From Scleroderma bovista (Eukaryota > Basidiomycota > Agaricomycetes > Boletales > Sclerodermataceae), in NCBI GenBank assembly GCA_037178675.1, contig JAYMGJ010000423.1, positions 1 through 36,338 on the forward strand: a stretch of 36,338 nucleotides of DNA, written 5' to 3'. Position numbers and translations under genes: made by a program. How positions within the stretch are numbered: position 1 is the stretch's first letter; the number at the start of each line of letters is the position of its first letter. Shown here piece after piece: positions 21,601 to 33,264 of this stretch. The notes under the pieces were generated by a model that had not been told where the DNA came from, did no database searches, and saw only the letters and a program-made list of their open reading frames with translations.

Positions 21601-23015
21601 GCAGTCAACTGGGTTGCGTCACACCAAAACATCAGCGCAACGATGCGTCGAGGCAAAGTGCAACTGGTACTAGGATCTAAGGGGGCACTCTGCAAGTCAC
21701 AATGTGCAGCAATGAAGGCTTGAGAAGTGAACAGTTCACCATGTACGCCGATATCATCCACTCCATCCGAACGTTTCCATCGCAGCAAGTAGGGCTCAAA
21801 CCGAAAGTATCTGCAGCGTGCCGGATCCGAGAGTATCTCGCGGATTATTGAAAGAAGAGATCGGCGATAAAAGTTAGATATGGTGTAGTTTCTTGGTCCG
21901 GGATGTAAGAAGCATCGAGGAAATGGAACAGATATGGTTATGACTCTCCGTATCCAACTACCATCCTCGGCCTCCCATTCTTCCGAGCCGGCTGTCATAG
22001 ATGTTGTTTGGGAAGGGTCACAGACCATGGACCCCAAGCTGCCCAGCTGACGGTCAATTGCAGTCCAATTGGTTTGATGTAGGTCTTCAGACCGAAAGTC
22101 GGTGCTTGCGATTATCCCTACAAGTTGCTTGAAGTTTTGCTTGGACTTCTGCACACCTTGGTTCCAATACCAATCACCGATGAGCCATGAACTCTCATTC
22201 GGATATGGATGAAAAGGATTCACGGAGCCTGGCAATGTCTGAGACATGGGCGCATTGAGTCTATGAGCTAGAAGAGGGCCAGCCCCACTTTGGTCTTCAG
22301 GATCGTTGGCGTTGGGAATCGACTCCTCATCATATACGCGAAATAGACCGAATGAATTCTTTTGAGTAGTCAGTACAGCACACGACTTTGAAGGAGGCCG
22401 TGCTGACTGAGCAGTTGGATCTGCCTGTGGGGATGGAACGTTCGGGGTCATAGAGGGGCTTGAGTTCGCCTGCAATGCATCGACTTCAAGGAGGAGATCT
22501 GCATCTTGGGGAGGCAGTGGCAAGGGTGGCTCTGGGAGCATGTCCCGAAATCGTTTTGGGAGTCGACGATTCATTCGTCGAGACCTGCGAACAGCCAGCG
22601 GTGCATCATCCTCAGTCTGCACTGTTTCAGAGGGCTCCAATGGAATTAGTCACATAAAAAAAAGTTGTACATACATACCTCGTCAGCATGAACTTCGTTT
22701 GGAATTTGGGTCTGGGTGGGCTGCATTGTATGATTCAATAAGCTATGAAGAGAATCTGAAAGTTGAAGAGCAGTGGCGCACCGCTTCATCCAAAACGGAT
22801 TGGGAGGCAAGCTCTGAACCTGCAGTTTGCAACAAAGATTCTTCACCCCCTCCGATACAACTCCTCTTGCGGTGATACGATTCCTTCGCATGCTGGAGTA
22901 CATGAGCCAGACGTTTCTTGCCCTTCAAACATGTTTTCTTGTGTCTTGTGAAAGCCCCAGTATCGTCGAACGAGCGGCCGCAGAGACACTCTTGGAAGGA
23001 GCTTGTTGAAATCAT
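18647..23015 (-). mobile_element. Plavaka-type (CMC/CACTA-like) transposase gene, ten exons, interrupted
   Basis: The minus strand encodes a nearly full Plavaka transposase. Exons: 23015-22679, 22616-21489, 21438-21206, 21153-20907, 20849-20683, 20633-20528, 20475-20062, 20000-19749, 19692-19049 and 18998-18647, about 1290 residues with GT-AG introns of 49-62 bp. Exon 1 carries a C2H2-like finger (CLCGRSFDDTGAFTRHKKTC). Exon 2 has the family signature: FHPYPNESSWLIGDWYWNQG, VALMFWCDATQLTAFG, LYVYFGNESKYERC. Later exons give IFTYSADYPEK, CPCPRCLIPKAK, VVDLLHEFELGVWKS, VPTFGQDTIRRFHK and RFVDRDMLMRYYWGLGIGHS. An in-frame TGA at 21238-21240 stands where CGA (Arg) is expected, and exon 1 has one extra base between about 22745 and 22900. 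No terminal inverted repeats were identified, so element ends are unknown. Probably a recently inactivated copy. Confidence 0.88.
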
Positions 23016-25432
23016 TGCAGCGTTCTAGTCAGCAACAGCCTACACAAAATCTTGAGCAAGCACTCGACACTGAGACCAGAGGGTTCTGCCAGGGTATAGT
23101 TATTTATGTAAGCTTCGGCCAAGGAACAATTTGCCTTGTTGGAATCACAAAGGCCGTCACACTGTTCTTCTGATGTTTTTAGGTATATGGAATAGACTCT
23201 GCCAAGATGTCTTGAAAGGTTGTTTGGAAAGTGAGCGTCATGTCAGGATGCCCACCATAATCAATATCTACGAGCATCACCTGGCCATCACATGCCATGT
23301 AGTTTGGCATCTTGCGGATCAATGACTCCATCAGACTCTCACGGCGCTGCTATATGTATGAGCGAATGAAGCGTAGCAAATGTGGTATTCTGCATAATAG
23401 GTTACACATTTCAACTGGTGTGCGTCCACGTTCCCTTGAACTCTCACTAGTACTTTCGTGGCACTTACCTGTAACTGTCTCCACTCACTCGTCGACTTTA
23501 CACACGATCGAGTCTAGTACTTTGGGTGCCTTGTAGACCAGCCCAGAAGGCCCCGGCGGTATGCCATACCCCGAGGCTTGAAAGTCATGGAAGACGAGTG
23601 GAAGGCAGATGGCGGCCCATATGATTGTGTCTATTTCGTGAACATTGAACCTCGGGCAGTGGGGGCCAGCCCCACGCACTGCTGCGCTATGTCGCTACTT
23701 GGCGAGCTTAGTTTATTACGGCCCTACTGTACACACTTGGGTCCAAGTGTCGCATATATCCTCACCATACCTAGTAGGATTGGAAGGCATGGTGAGCTGA
23801 ACGCACCAATGGGTAAATGTCAATTTATTATGCTCAGACTGACTTTGTCTCCCAACGTTGTCTGTTGCCTCCATCCACAACTAGAGCCCCATAAGCGATG
23901 AACGGAGCCATATATCTTGGGACACGGCTCACCGAGCCAAGCAGGTGGATATTGTCGCAGTCGCCTTTTTGACTTTGTAGTTCCAGATTGAGACAGTGCT
24001 GTCTGAGCCTGTTGATGTGAATGTGTTGTATCTAGCGGGTGGATGCAAATCAGCAGACATGAAATTGGGAAGATGTATGGAATAAGAAATGGAGAAAAAG
24101 GGAAAGGAGGTACACAGGACGGAAAGCAAGCGCGTTAACAGGCCACACATGGTCTACGTCATCGATAGTCTGTCTGTCTGTGGCACTTGAATGCATATTT
24201 CTGGTCTTGGACCTCTGGACTTGGGACAAAGTATTCTACACCGGGCCAATCACATAGCCTGTATCCCATGTGTGTCAGTGTCAGTTTGTCTCACTTGCCT
24301 TAAATGATAAAGTGAAGAATAGGAAAAGAGAGCACCTTTTCCATCCGCCCATAAACTTCAAACTACTCTCCCTCATCTACACAGGCTCCCCCATTTTCCT
24401 AATACCGTATATATGAAATAGGTGACTCGCCATGCCCACGACGAGTGTGTTATTGAGGTCTAGGTGTTAGACGCGCTCAGAAAGGACGTGTGTTGATATG
24501 GCGGTGCCGGCGCTGGCGTTCAAAGTACCAGTGGAAGCACGGCGATCCTAGAATTTGAGTGAGAAATTCTATGAGCCGATGATGAGCATGTCTAGGGATC
24601 GATGGCCCGTGTGAATCAGAGAGGACCAGGGTAGAGGAATGGGCATACCTTGTCCCCTTGCAAAGTTCATCATAGATCCCGCATTGGAAGGGTTCCTCAG
24701 ACATATCATTCTCTCCGTCTCGAGATCAAGTCTAGCACTGTCGCGCGTGCATGTCAGCGGGGAGACAAGGAAATCGTGACAAAAGTATGCACTCGGGCAC
24801 TCCATTATCAAGTCCTCCACTAAACGCCCTTGTGTCCTCTCCAAAAGCACGCGTCAGTACTGCTGGTCGATGGTCAAATTTCGCTTGTTGTTGAACATTG
24901 GAGAAGAGAGGGATATCACGATGAAATGAAAATGGTATTACATACTTGGAAGGGCATCGTATCATGGCAAGGATCACGTTCTGTTCCGTTCCACAGAGAG
25001 GACATTGCATCATCAGTACTTGACCGTCACAGACCCATATCCAGGACGCACTCGAGCTCAGCGCCCGCGCCGCCAAAAAGCTCATCCGCCACATGCGTTT
25101 CCGTATGGTGAGTATGCGCAAAGTCCACCAGCGAACAAGGTTCTGGCGTGTTGGTGGCCCCATACATAGCCGCCTCGCCATTAGCACCGCACACATCACC
25201 AACACCGTCACCCCATCCATACACATCTGGCCCTCCAAATTCATTGATGAATATCGGGATTTGAATATATGGCTGGCATGTTTCTGCCCAATGTTTTATG
25301 GGTGCGTATGACCATGGCCTGAAACAAAGCATGTCGTTGAGTCCAGTAGTGCTGTAGTTTGCGAATGGAGGCTCTATCACAAGAGAGTCGTGTGTCCCCA
25401 CTGGAGGGGAAGGCCGAGGAGATTATACAGCT
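23016..25432. other. no recognisable gene
   Basis: Open frames of 60-170 codons occur on both strands, mainly at 24477-25401, but none has a motif I recognise and they overlap without favouring one strand. The part next to 23016 may include the 5' end of the Plavaka element. No terminal repeats were recognised. Confidence 0.35.
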
Positions 25433-26040
25433 ATGACACCAGCAATCGATATCAGAAACGACCCGAGGTTTGACTGCGTGGGTGCGTCTTGGAGAAGAGG
25501 GGGAAGTACCGAGCAGCGAAAAATTATTGACTCGAGACCAGCGCCATCGCATCTTTGTACAATGCGACTGGTGGCGTGTTCAAGTTGGCGAACATGCCTC
25601 CGACGGAGCCAGGGAGATCTCAGACGTGTGCATCGGACTTGCAAATGCCCTGCTCATATTCTTGGGAGACCTCAATGTGCAAATTTGAAATTTGATCCTC
25701 CCTTCTTTGAGTCCGAGTGAGAGGAACCCTTGGCCGTCCCCATCGCCTTTGGGTAATCCCGAGTCATCCAACAGTGCATTAAGATACGTTGATGCATTTT
25801 TAGTGGACTTCTCGCGTTCGACGGTGTTGAATGTCAGCTTTCGTTTCGACTGCGTTGAACCGCCCTGTCAACCTTTGGTGTCCACCGCGGGAACGATGTT
25901 CCTAATATTGTCCACGCCTTGGTCAATGTGGAGGACGTCCGCAACGAGGACGCGATTTGTGCTGAAGGGACGAACTCAGTCCATCGTGGGCTAACCTGCA
26001 GCAGCAGGAACAACAACAGGGAATAACCTTTGGACAACCT
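25433..26040 (+). CDS. possible plus-strand exons of an unidentified, probably broken gene
   Basis: A frame from about 25433 ends at a GTGAGA donor (25719) after FDPPFFES. The acceptor TTTTTAG at 25803 continues in frame as GLLAFDGVECQLSF. Further coding-like text follows in shifted frames: DVPNIVHALVNVEDVRNED at about 25893-25950 and a Gln-rich LQQQEQQQGITFGQPGAFG at about 25997-26055. A TGA near 25856 sits where CGA would keep the frame. I do not recognise the protein. The amino-acid texture is the only evidence that this is real coding sequence. Confidence 0.3.
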
Positions 26041-26055
26041 GGCGCCTTCGGAAGC

Positions 26056-28198
26056 GAAAGTATGTACAAGTCATTACCTCTTTCCCATGAACGATCGTGT
26101 CCTCAACAACTTTTGGGTCAACCAGCGCATTTGGTCAGGCTCAGGGCCGGGATCTCAGCTACGTCAGTGCATCGCATTTGCAAACCTTTGCATACCCCCT
26201 TGTACTCAGCTTCAAGACCACGATGTTCACCACACAGGACTGACAGCGGGGGCTTCGTGCCATCCAGTTCACACTCGTGAACGGGCCAAGGTCTGAGCAT
26301 TCAAATCCCCTTCGGTCGACTCTCGCAGGGTCCAGTCATACTAACGACTGAGCGACGTACCAGACAACCAGCCTTGACGCTCGTATATGCCCAAGATCCT
26401 GGGTCGAACCGGGGGAGGCTTTCGGGTAACGAAAGCTTTGACAGGTATCGCAGGGATCGGGCGAGGCTCTTCCACATAAGTTCCGGTCCTATCCCACCTT
26501 TATCGCGCAGCTGTGTCCGCTGAAGAGGACACCCCTCCCGTGCAGTGCATTGTGTGGGCCAGTGGCTTGACTCAGCCTTCACTGATCATGGCGGAGTTGA
26601 AGGTACCCATGAACATTCTTACATGAAAATATTGCGTCCGAGTCAGCATATGGAGGTACTGTCCGACATAGGAGAGCCTTCGGCGATCTTGGACCTTTTC
26701 CTGGGGGACATTCGTTCGCGGTTGATGCCGCCTTGGTTTGGGATAAATCCATTGTTTTTGCACGGGATGTGTGGATGGTAATGGGTCACCCTTCGGGAAG
26801 TTCTGCCATTGATTCTGCGGACGAGAAGGCGGGACGGGATCCTTGATGAACGGAGAAGTATTACCACATCCTTCAGTTCACTTCGTGGCCCAGGTTTTCT
26901 CCCTTCACGGGATTGTGAAACTCGATTCAGACTACTCTGAGGCTGGTCTAATAATTTACCTCGTATTTTTCCGACTGAAGAGGAATGCGAGTTCGCGGTG
27001 CGTTGACAGTATCTCCACAAATCAATAACTCACATGCTGTGGCCTCGGTCAACGAGTTTGTGCGGATGCTTTCTTCATATACGACTTCCACTTATGCGTG
27101 CATAGTCCACTACAAGCTTGCACGACGTTATATGATGCATCCCTAAACATATGCTATTCTGACACGGCACCGGCCTAACCATCATGTGGAAACTGAACAG
27201 TGTACGCATCATATATGCATTTATACCCTGTCTCATCTCAATCTCACTCCATCATCAATAGATTAAATACCTTGCATCCCCACAGTTCTCCCCACATACA
27301 TACATCTTCTCGTCTTGTTCGTACTTAGTCTACCAGACACAATACAATCACCGATTTGCAACCTCAGACGGTACCACCCCAGTCTAGGACCATAACGTCC
27401 AAAAGGTGACCACTATGTCGATCATAGCCCAACCCAATTCACTTTGTCGGGTTCATCTGTGACGGGATAAGGCTTGCGGTGGGTGTCAGTTTGCCTGATG
27501 CTAGTCGGGTCAAAGCACGACCATCAAACGAGCCAATCGCATATCATACATCCAAAGAAACCGTGACAATGCGAATAACAGTAGTCACTTTTTCCATCTG
27601 CCATGGCAAAGTGCGCGTCTTGAACTGCGACTGTCCCTCCTTGTCTGGAGAGCCCCCGTATTGTCCTCATGTTGCAATAGCCGACTGGCCACGACAAAGT
27701 AGAGATTCAAGACCTGCAATGAGCACATCCTAAGTATGTATGTGAGCGGCATCAAACGGACAGGGAGAACATGAAATTTCACCGCCGACACGAATTACGC
27801 GGCATCCTAAATACGTCTCGACCGTGAAGCTCGAGATCGAGTCTACAATCACAAGGGGTGAGGCTCGTTGTCAGATCAGACCTATCTGTTGACGAGCCTT
27901 GGCTGTCCCAAAACCTTCGATTCGTACCCACCTATGATGGCACTTGAAAGCTGAGTTTAGCCAGTTTAGTAGCATTTGCTTGCTCCCCAGGGGAGGGAAC
28001 AGTCGCAAAGAGATGAGAAATTCGATGCATGCATGTAGAGACGTCGACAAGGCGAGATGTCCAGGGTCGCTACAACAGAGTGTTCTGCTGCTTAGACTCG
28101 ACCGCGCATGCGAGATACCATAAGATTCACCGAGGATGAGGACAGCAGCAGGGGACATATCATCCAAACGTCAAGACCTACACTGGTGCACTCACCCA
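26056..28198. other. no recognisable gene
   Basis: Short open frames only, no conserved motif, no clear exon chain. Between about 27240 and 27420 the DNA is CT-rich with many CATC and ACATACA words, which could be a promoter, but no following gene was identified. Confidence 0.3.
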
Positions 28199-28717
28199 TC
28201 ATGTTTGTGTCATTGAGGCGGGTATCATGCGTACCCTGTGGAATGCCCAGAGACGCAGGTGATATGTGGGCCATACATGGAGGGTTAGGCGAATAAAGGG
28301 ATGGGGTGCACCTTCTGACGAGATAAAGTTGACCGTGAACTTGAGCTGTGGAATTTGTAGATGAATGGCAAGCTTTCCCTGCGGACGAGTGGGCCTATCG
28401 GAAGAATCACTCACCCCAGTCGACGGACACCTTCGAACGCCTTCTAGGCTAAGTACAATGATGTTGGGCAGTTGCGGTGCTCCTGGACTCATGCCAAAGC
28501 TGAAATGAAATTTGAAAACCCGACTCTGCAGCATGTAAAGCACCAGGTTGCAAACAGGCTGTAACAGACCGGTCCGCACGGATAGAGTTGACGAAGTGCT
28601 TGATAGACCTGGAACGCTTGCAGCGTCCAGGAATACAGCTGAACCTACCCACGATCGGACATTTGCAAAGCTTTGAAGTAGATGCTGAGTCGCTGACAAA
28701 CAACCTCCCTTTCCCAC
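28199..28717 (-). CDS. hypothetical minus-strand gene with one intron
   Basis: An open frame from 28717 contains a good intron at 28346-28414 (TGGG|GTGAGT...TTCCACAG). It is 69 bases long and open, so both the spliced and unspliced forms keep frame. The text after the intron, LKFTVNFISSEGAPHPFIR, reads smoothly. A second GTGAGT lies near 28197, where the frame ends. The N-terminal half is mildly hydrophobic. No domain recognised, and start and end are uncertain. Confidence 0.3.
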   Translation of the reverse strand: MGKGGCLSATQHLLQSFANVRSWVGSAVFLDAASVPGLSSTSSTLSVRTGLLQPVCNLVLYMLQSRVFKFHFSFGMSPGAPQLPNIIVLSLEGVRRCPSTGVSDSSDRPTRPQGKLAIHLQIPQLKFTVNFISSEGAPHPFIRLTLHVWPTYHLRLWAFHRVRMIPASMTQT

Positions 28718-29223
28718 GCACGCCGCCGCTCAACGTGTGCGACGGCGTTGCACATGTCTCCCGATGCCCCGCCTCACACAACATTCCCACACAGCCTCTG
28801 TTGACAAAAATTTGCTTTTCCTGCCAATCCCGTTCGTCTTCCTGGTGCAAGGGTTCGCATGGATGGACGGAGAATACGACAATTGGATGTAAAATTCGAC
28901 CTTGTAAGATTATGCATTATGGATGATTGTCGCAGAACGACGACATTGAAATGGATGAAGCGGTGTGTATCATATAAGTAGCGGTGTATTTGTGTGGTGT
29001 TTGTATTTGTTGTAACACGGGATACAAAGTGTATATGTAGTTTACGAGGATATGATCGTCAGCGTGTACGTCACAACTGCTGTGGATGACATCACATGCC
29101 AGACTGCAGACTGCACAGAGGCGAAGATGAACTCGATGCGTTGAGAGCACGGACAGCATGAGAAGAGATGGAAAGAACGTAGCATGAAGTTGACCATCAA
29201 CACAGCTCACAGCCCTCACAGCC

Positions 29224-29328
29224 CAGCATATCTTGCAGCCAATGAAGTGATCGCACTGAGGCGAAGACGACGACGATGCGCAGCCACTTGAAGATGACAA
29301 AGATGGTCCCGTGCAGGAGGAACCCCCT
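29224..29328. repeat. 105-bp dispersed repeat, copy 2
   Basis: Same-orientation copy of 6825-6929 with four substitutions in 105 bases, all at CpG sites. The flanks are unrelated on both sides, so the shared part ends sharply. Confidence 0.9.
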
Positions 29329-29708
29329 CATCAGCAAGACTCTCTTCGAAGAGGAAGATAGTCGTTCCTCTAGGAGACATACTAACTGATTGCCAGTTCC
29401 TATGTACCAGAGTACCTTGACTGTCACAACAAATATAGATCAGGTTTCGGCCTGCTGCCTCCCCTACTTGCACGCAAGCAAGGTTCATGCTAGCAGTTCC
29501 GTACGGGCTTATGATTATCGTCAAGTCACTGGTGATCATAGTAGTACTAGTAATGGCAAAAGCTCCCGAGTGCACAAACAAATACAGTCTGACGTGTACA
29601 GTATTTGTACACAAATATCAAGCCCTGCAAGTAAGAATGGCCCTATTTAGTGGGCCAACGTATCATGACAAGCATGAAGGAGCGAACATTCATCCAAGGC
29701 GGCAGAAG

Positions 29709-30454
29709 TTACGAATAAACAGAACCTTCCTGAGTAGGTCTGATGCAAGAAGGCCGTACTAGACGAGATGAGAGAGGACGAATGACTATCTGTCCTACTC
29801 TCAGAAGATAGAGGGCATCTGGATGAGAAGGATTTAGTGTGGATAAAAAGTGTGCATGAGCACCCTCGATGGACTCCTTGGAAAGATGTTCTGCGATTGA
29901 CTCTTCAATCTCTTCGAGTGACTTCTGAGCCTTCAGCAAATTCTCCATGGCCGCTTTCTTGGCCAACAATGCAGTAGACCAACCACAGCCCTGCTGGGCA
30001 GCTTGATGCAAGTACTCAGGCCTCCCCTGAAAGCTAAGAGTAAGCAAACACAAACAGGTAGAGAAGATTGTGACATGCATACCAAGTGATTATCCATCCT
30101 AGCAAGTGGGGCAGCTGACTCAACGACCGCAGAACTGGGTGAGGAAGATGAGGAAGAAGCAGAGGAGGAAGGTAACAATGGGGAAGAAGGTGGGGAGTCG
30201 GAGCCCTTTGAGAATCCCACCAGATGTTCAAGGGCCACAAAGTCTGAGAATATCTCTGTCTTTATGTTCAGAGACACAGGAGAACACTCGAAACACAGTG
30301 GGTCAGATTTATGATGCAGAACGCATCTCCTTGTTTGTGTGGTGGACGCCATAGATGAATTCCAAGTGTGGGTGACGTTGGCGGAAGATCGTGAGACGTT
30401 GCCCTTCTCATTTATAATTGTGACCGGGAGCCTTATCGGATCATGCTGTGCCAC
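29709..30454 (-). CDS. hypothetical protein with Ser-rich linker and C-terminal coiled coil
   Basis: Two minus-strand exons meet at an intron of about 55 bp (GTATGC at 30083 down to TTTCAG at 30028). The upstream exon ends in a Ser/Pro-rich run then ARMDNHL. The downstream exon begins GRPEYLHQAAQQGCGWSTAL and contains a likely amphipathic coiled coil (LLAKKAAMENLLKAQKSLEEI). Another frame upstream shows a Cys pair text CTQCGVLCEVW, hinting at further 5' exons or a frame break. Not assigned to a family. Confidence 0.35.
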
Positions 30455-32205
30455 ACTTCACACAGGACTCCGCACTGGGTGCAAGCAGCCACCACATTTT
30501 GGCTCTAAATCCATCTTGATGCACGTGTTGAATCACATTCACCAGAATGGACTCCGAATGTGATTCCATTTTGTTACATGGAATGGCAGGGACTCTGGCG
30601 ACTTATTGGAGTTTGGATTGGACTTACTTTATAAGGTATGTTTTTTTCACAGCTCTGGTTACTAAGGTCGGATTTGCCAAAGATTTGTTCAAGTTTGGCA
30701 TGGAGACAAATTGTAGATTTGAAGGTGTCGCGTCAGAGCGCCTTCCTCATCAAAGTTCGCAACTCCGACAAACACGAGGGGTTGTAGGAAACCGTGAGCG
30801 CAGTTCCTGGTTTCACGTCTCATGGCTGTAAATGACACAGAGGATAGGTCCCAAACTAGCATTCAATTGAGCAGATCTCAACATACTGAGAGCTCACCAT
30901 GGTGCTGACCGTTCAGATATGATAACCGGAAGGTACGATCAAAAATCTGATTTCATTGGTTTGTGAAATAGAAACCTACTGTAGACCCTGCCATCCTCGA
31001 CGATAGCCTTAGCTTCAGAGGTGATGCGTGAACTTGCGGTCGTTGGTGTTTTACCGCTCTATCGATACCTCAGGACCACATGACATAGACCAAAGACTTC
31101 AAGTACTGTATGACCCGGAACCCCGCTGCGAATCTCTATCTGGAGTTCGAGTTTGGTTCGAGCGCTGTCACATTGCCCACTTGCATGCGGGTTCCACGCA
31201 GGTAACAGTACTGTCTATATGAATATATGTGAGTCTTTACAGGTTTAGAAGGAAATTAAAAGCAACAAGCCTCTAACTGATTGTAGATGGGACTGGAGGT
31301 GGTCTAGCATCATCCAGGAGTCTGACAGCTACTACACTCCTGACTTGTAAGTAGTGTCAACCACAGATATAGTTCTGTCACTTGTGTGGTGATGAAATTC
31401 ATGTTTGTAAGCTTCGTAGACCAGCCTACAGACCGCTGCGTAGGGCACTTATATTTTACATCTGCCAATACCCTTGCTCAGCAAAGAAGAAATTGTTGGG
31501 TAATACCAGCTGTATTGAAAGTATTGGTACTACCCTGCAAGGTCTGTTCTGATGAACTTGCTGCTCCACTCTACTCACAAGAATTACCAGGATGGGTCTT
31601 TTCTCCTTGAAAATCTTTCACTCACCTTCAATCCCTATGTTCAATCGAACTCCTGAGACCAGGCTCCGCACAACTCGATGTCACAGGCCTGACTGAAGAG
31701 GTCACAAGCAACGCATCGACGCTCTTGTAGTAGTAATGGCCTGGACTCAAGGATCCACCAGACGACCTCTCAACGCATTCGCACCTCAAGCAATCCGTCT
31801 TTAAAAAACACCTCGCACAAGACTGCCCACCTGACTTAACAAGGTCCCAATCACGACACTCATTTCTTACCGCCACCCTCACAATGACCCTACTGTGATA
31901 TACAAGATCAAATCCAAGTCAGCACGGGACCTTGAACCTCGAAGTGTTTGGTACGTGTCTGTCGTCCCGGCAGTTGTGCCCATACGTGTGTTTTGCCGTG
32001 CTTTCTGCATCGCCAATTACTAACTGGCATGACCATTGACTTCAACACACCCAACGTTTTCCCTGGCCAACCACAACGTCATTCGAACTTTCATATCAAA
32101 GTTGCTAGTACATGTCTAGCAATGGGTTGTGACCATGCTTCCGTGCTTTCGTACCGGTAAATATTACATGTATAAAAAGGCCAACAAATGTAAATGTACT
32201 ATATT
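30455..32205. other. no recognisable gene
   Basis: Scattered plus-strand open frames (for example 31028-31222 and 31386-31610) are bounded by possible splice sites, such as GTGAGT near 31229 and GATTGTAG near 31287, but the pieces show no motif and do not chain convincingly. Confidence 0.3.
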
Positions 32206-32805
32206 TTAAGGGAGTTGAGATTCATGGTCGCTGTAAATTGACCTCTCCTCACATGCACAACATATCCTGCACGGAGCCTGAGGGGTAGCGACAAGACCTC
32301 TAACCAATTCCTGTGTCGCTGCAACATCTGTTGCTACTCGTCCCAATTGAACTCCCATATCTTGTATTTCTTGAGCAAGGAAAGTTAGCGCTTCAAACTG
32401 TGATGTTAAGGTATCTCCTTCGAGACGGGGGCGTTTTCGGTCACCGCTATCCTGAGACTCGGATTCACTTTGGCGTTTTTGGCTGCGTCGACGTTGTTCT
32501 GCGCTCATGCCTATGTCTGGTCAGATGATTCCTACTTTGTGGTTTGTACAATAGAACAGATACTAGTACTCACTTCTGGTTTGAGCCATAGGAACACTGA
32601 ACCTCTCACATTTGATGGCAGCTGTGCCCAGTGCAGGAGCCCGAGCTGAGGTGACAGTATCCACTACTACTAGTAAGCACACTATCAGCAGGCAGCTCAA
32701 AGGAATTTCACATACCCTCAAATATTGTGGATTCCATGGGTACACTTGCCATTTGATAGTACGCCGTTGTTGCCCGCCGTGAGCGTTGAAGCCTTCAATT
32801 TCCAT
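32206..32805 (-). CDS. small basic/acidic hypothetical protein, probably nuclear, three exons
   Basis: Exon 1 (ATG at 32805) contains GGQQRRTIKWQVYPWNPQYL and meets a GTATGT donor near 32716. With the acceptor TAGTAG near 32665, exon 2 reads WILSPQLGLLHWAQLPS. The third exon starts near 32510 and encodes SAEQRRRSQKRQ, a Ser/Glu/Asp stretch, the nuclear-localisation-like RKRPR, then a helix-prone segment (FEALTFLAQEIQDMGVQLG) and a Cys-rich tail (CRICCACEE). The junction of exons 2 and 3 is uncertain. It lies divergent to the DUF6698 gene about 460 bp away. Family unknown. Confidence 0.4.
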
Positions 32806-33264
32806 CTAAATAGTTCGACTGCTAAGGGGCGAGAATGCAAGTGTTGCTTCGCTTGGTAGGTCGACAACATTGCCTGAGGGATGGGAAAGTGACGGATCGC
32901 TTTGCTTGATAGCGGCAGAGTCATCAACTGAGGGATGAGAACACTAATTCAAGTCCCGAACTTTCTCATCTGCCACTACAAACTACATACTCAACACCCC
33001 GTCTCAGGCTTTCCCTGAATGGTCGGGGAAGAAGCCGCTAGTATGTTTTTGCAGGTGCGAATTTATAATTGGTTGCTGTTACGCTAACATCGCCTTCCAC
33101 GATCTCGCTTCACTTCAAATCGAGCTTGGCTGTCCAGCAGCTGTAAACCCTATGATTTTGCAGGTGAGAATTCTCCATTCTTTGTTACTTTAAAGGCTGA
33201 GATCAGAGAGCTCTCTTCCTTGTGTCCCCGTCCCCTTCTCGTCCGCGATCGCAGCTGCAGCTCA

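Noticed and set aside
24477..25720. Overlapping open frames of 90-170 codons on both strands, considered as a receptor or hydrolase gene
   Set aside because: No frame shows a motif of the families considered, no exon chain is consistent, and isolated words such as INEFGG are not enough.
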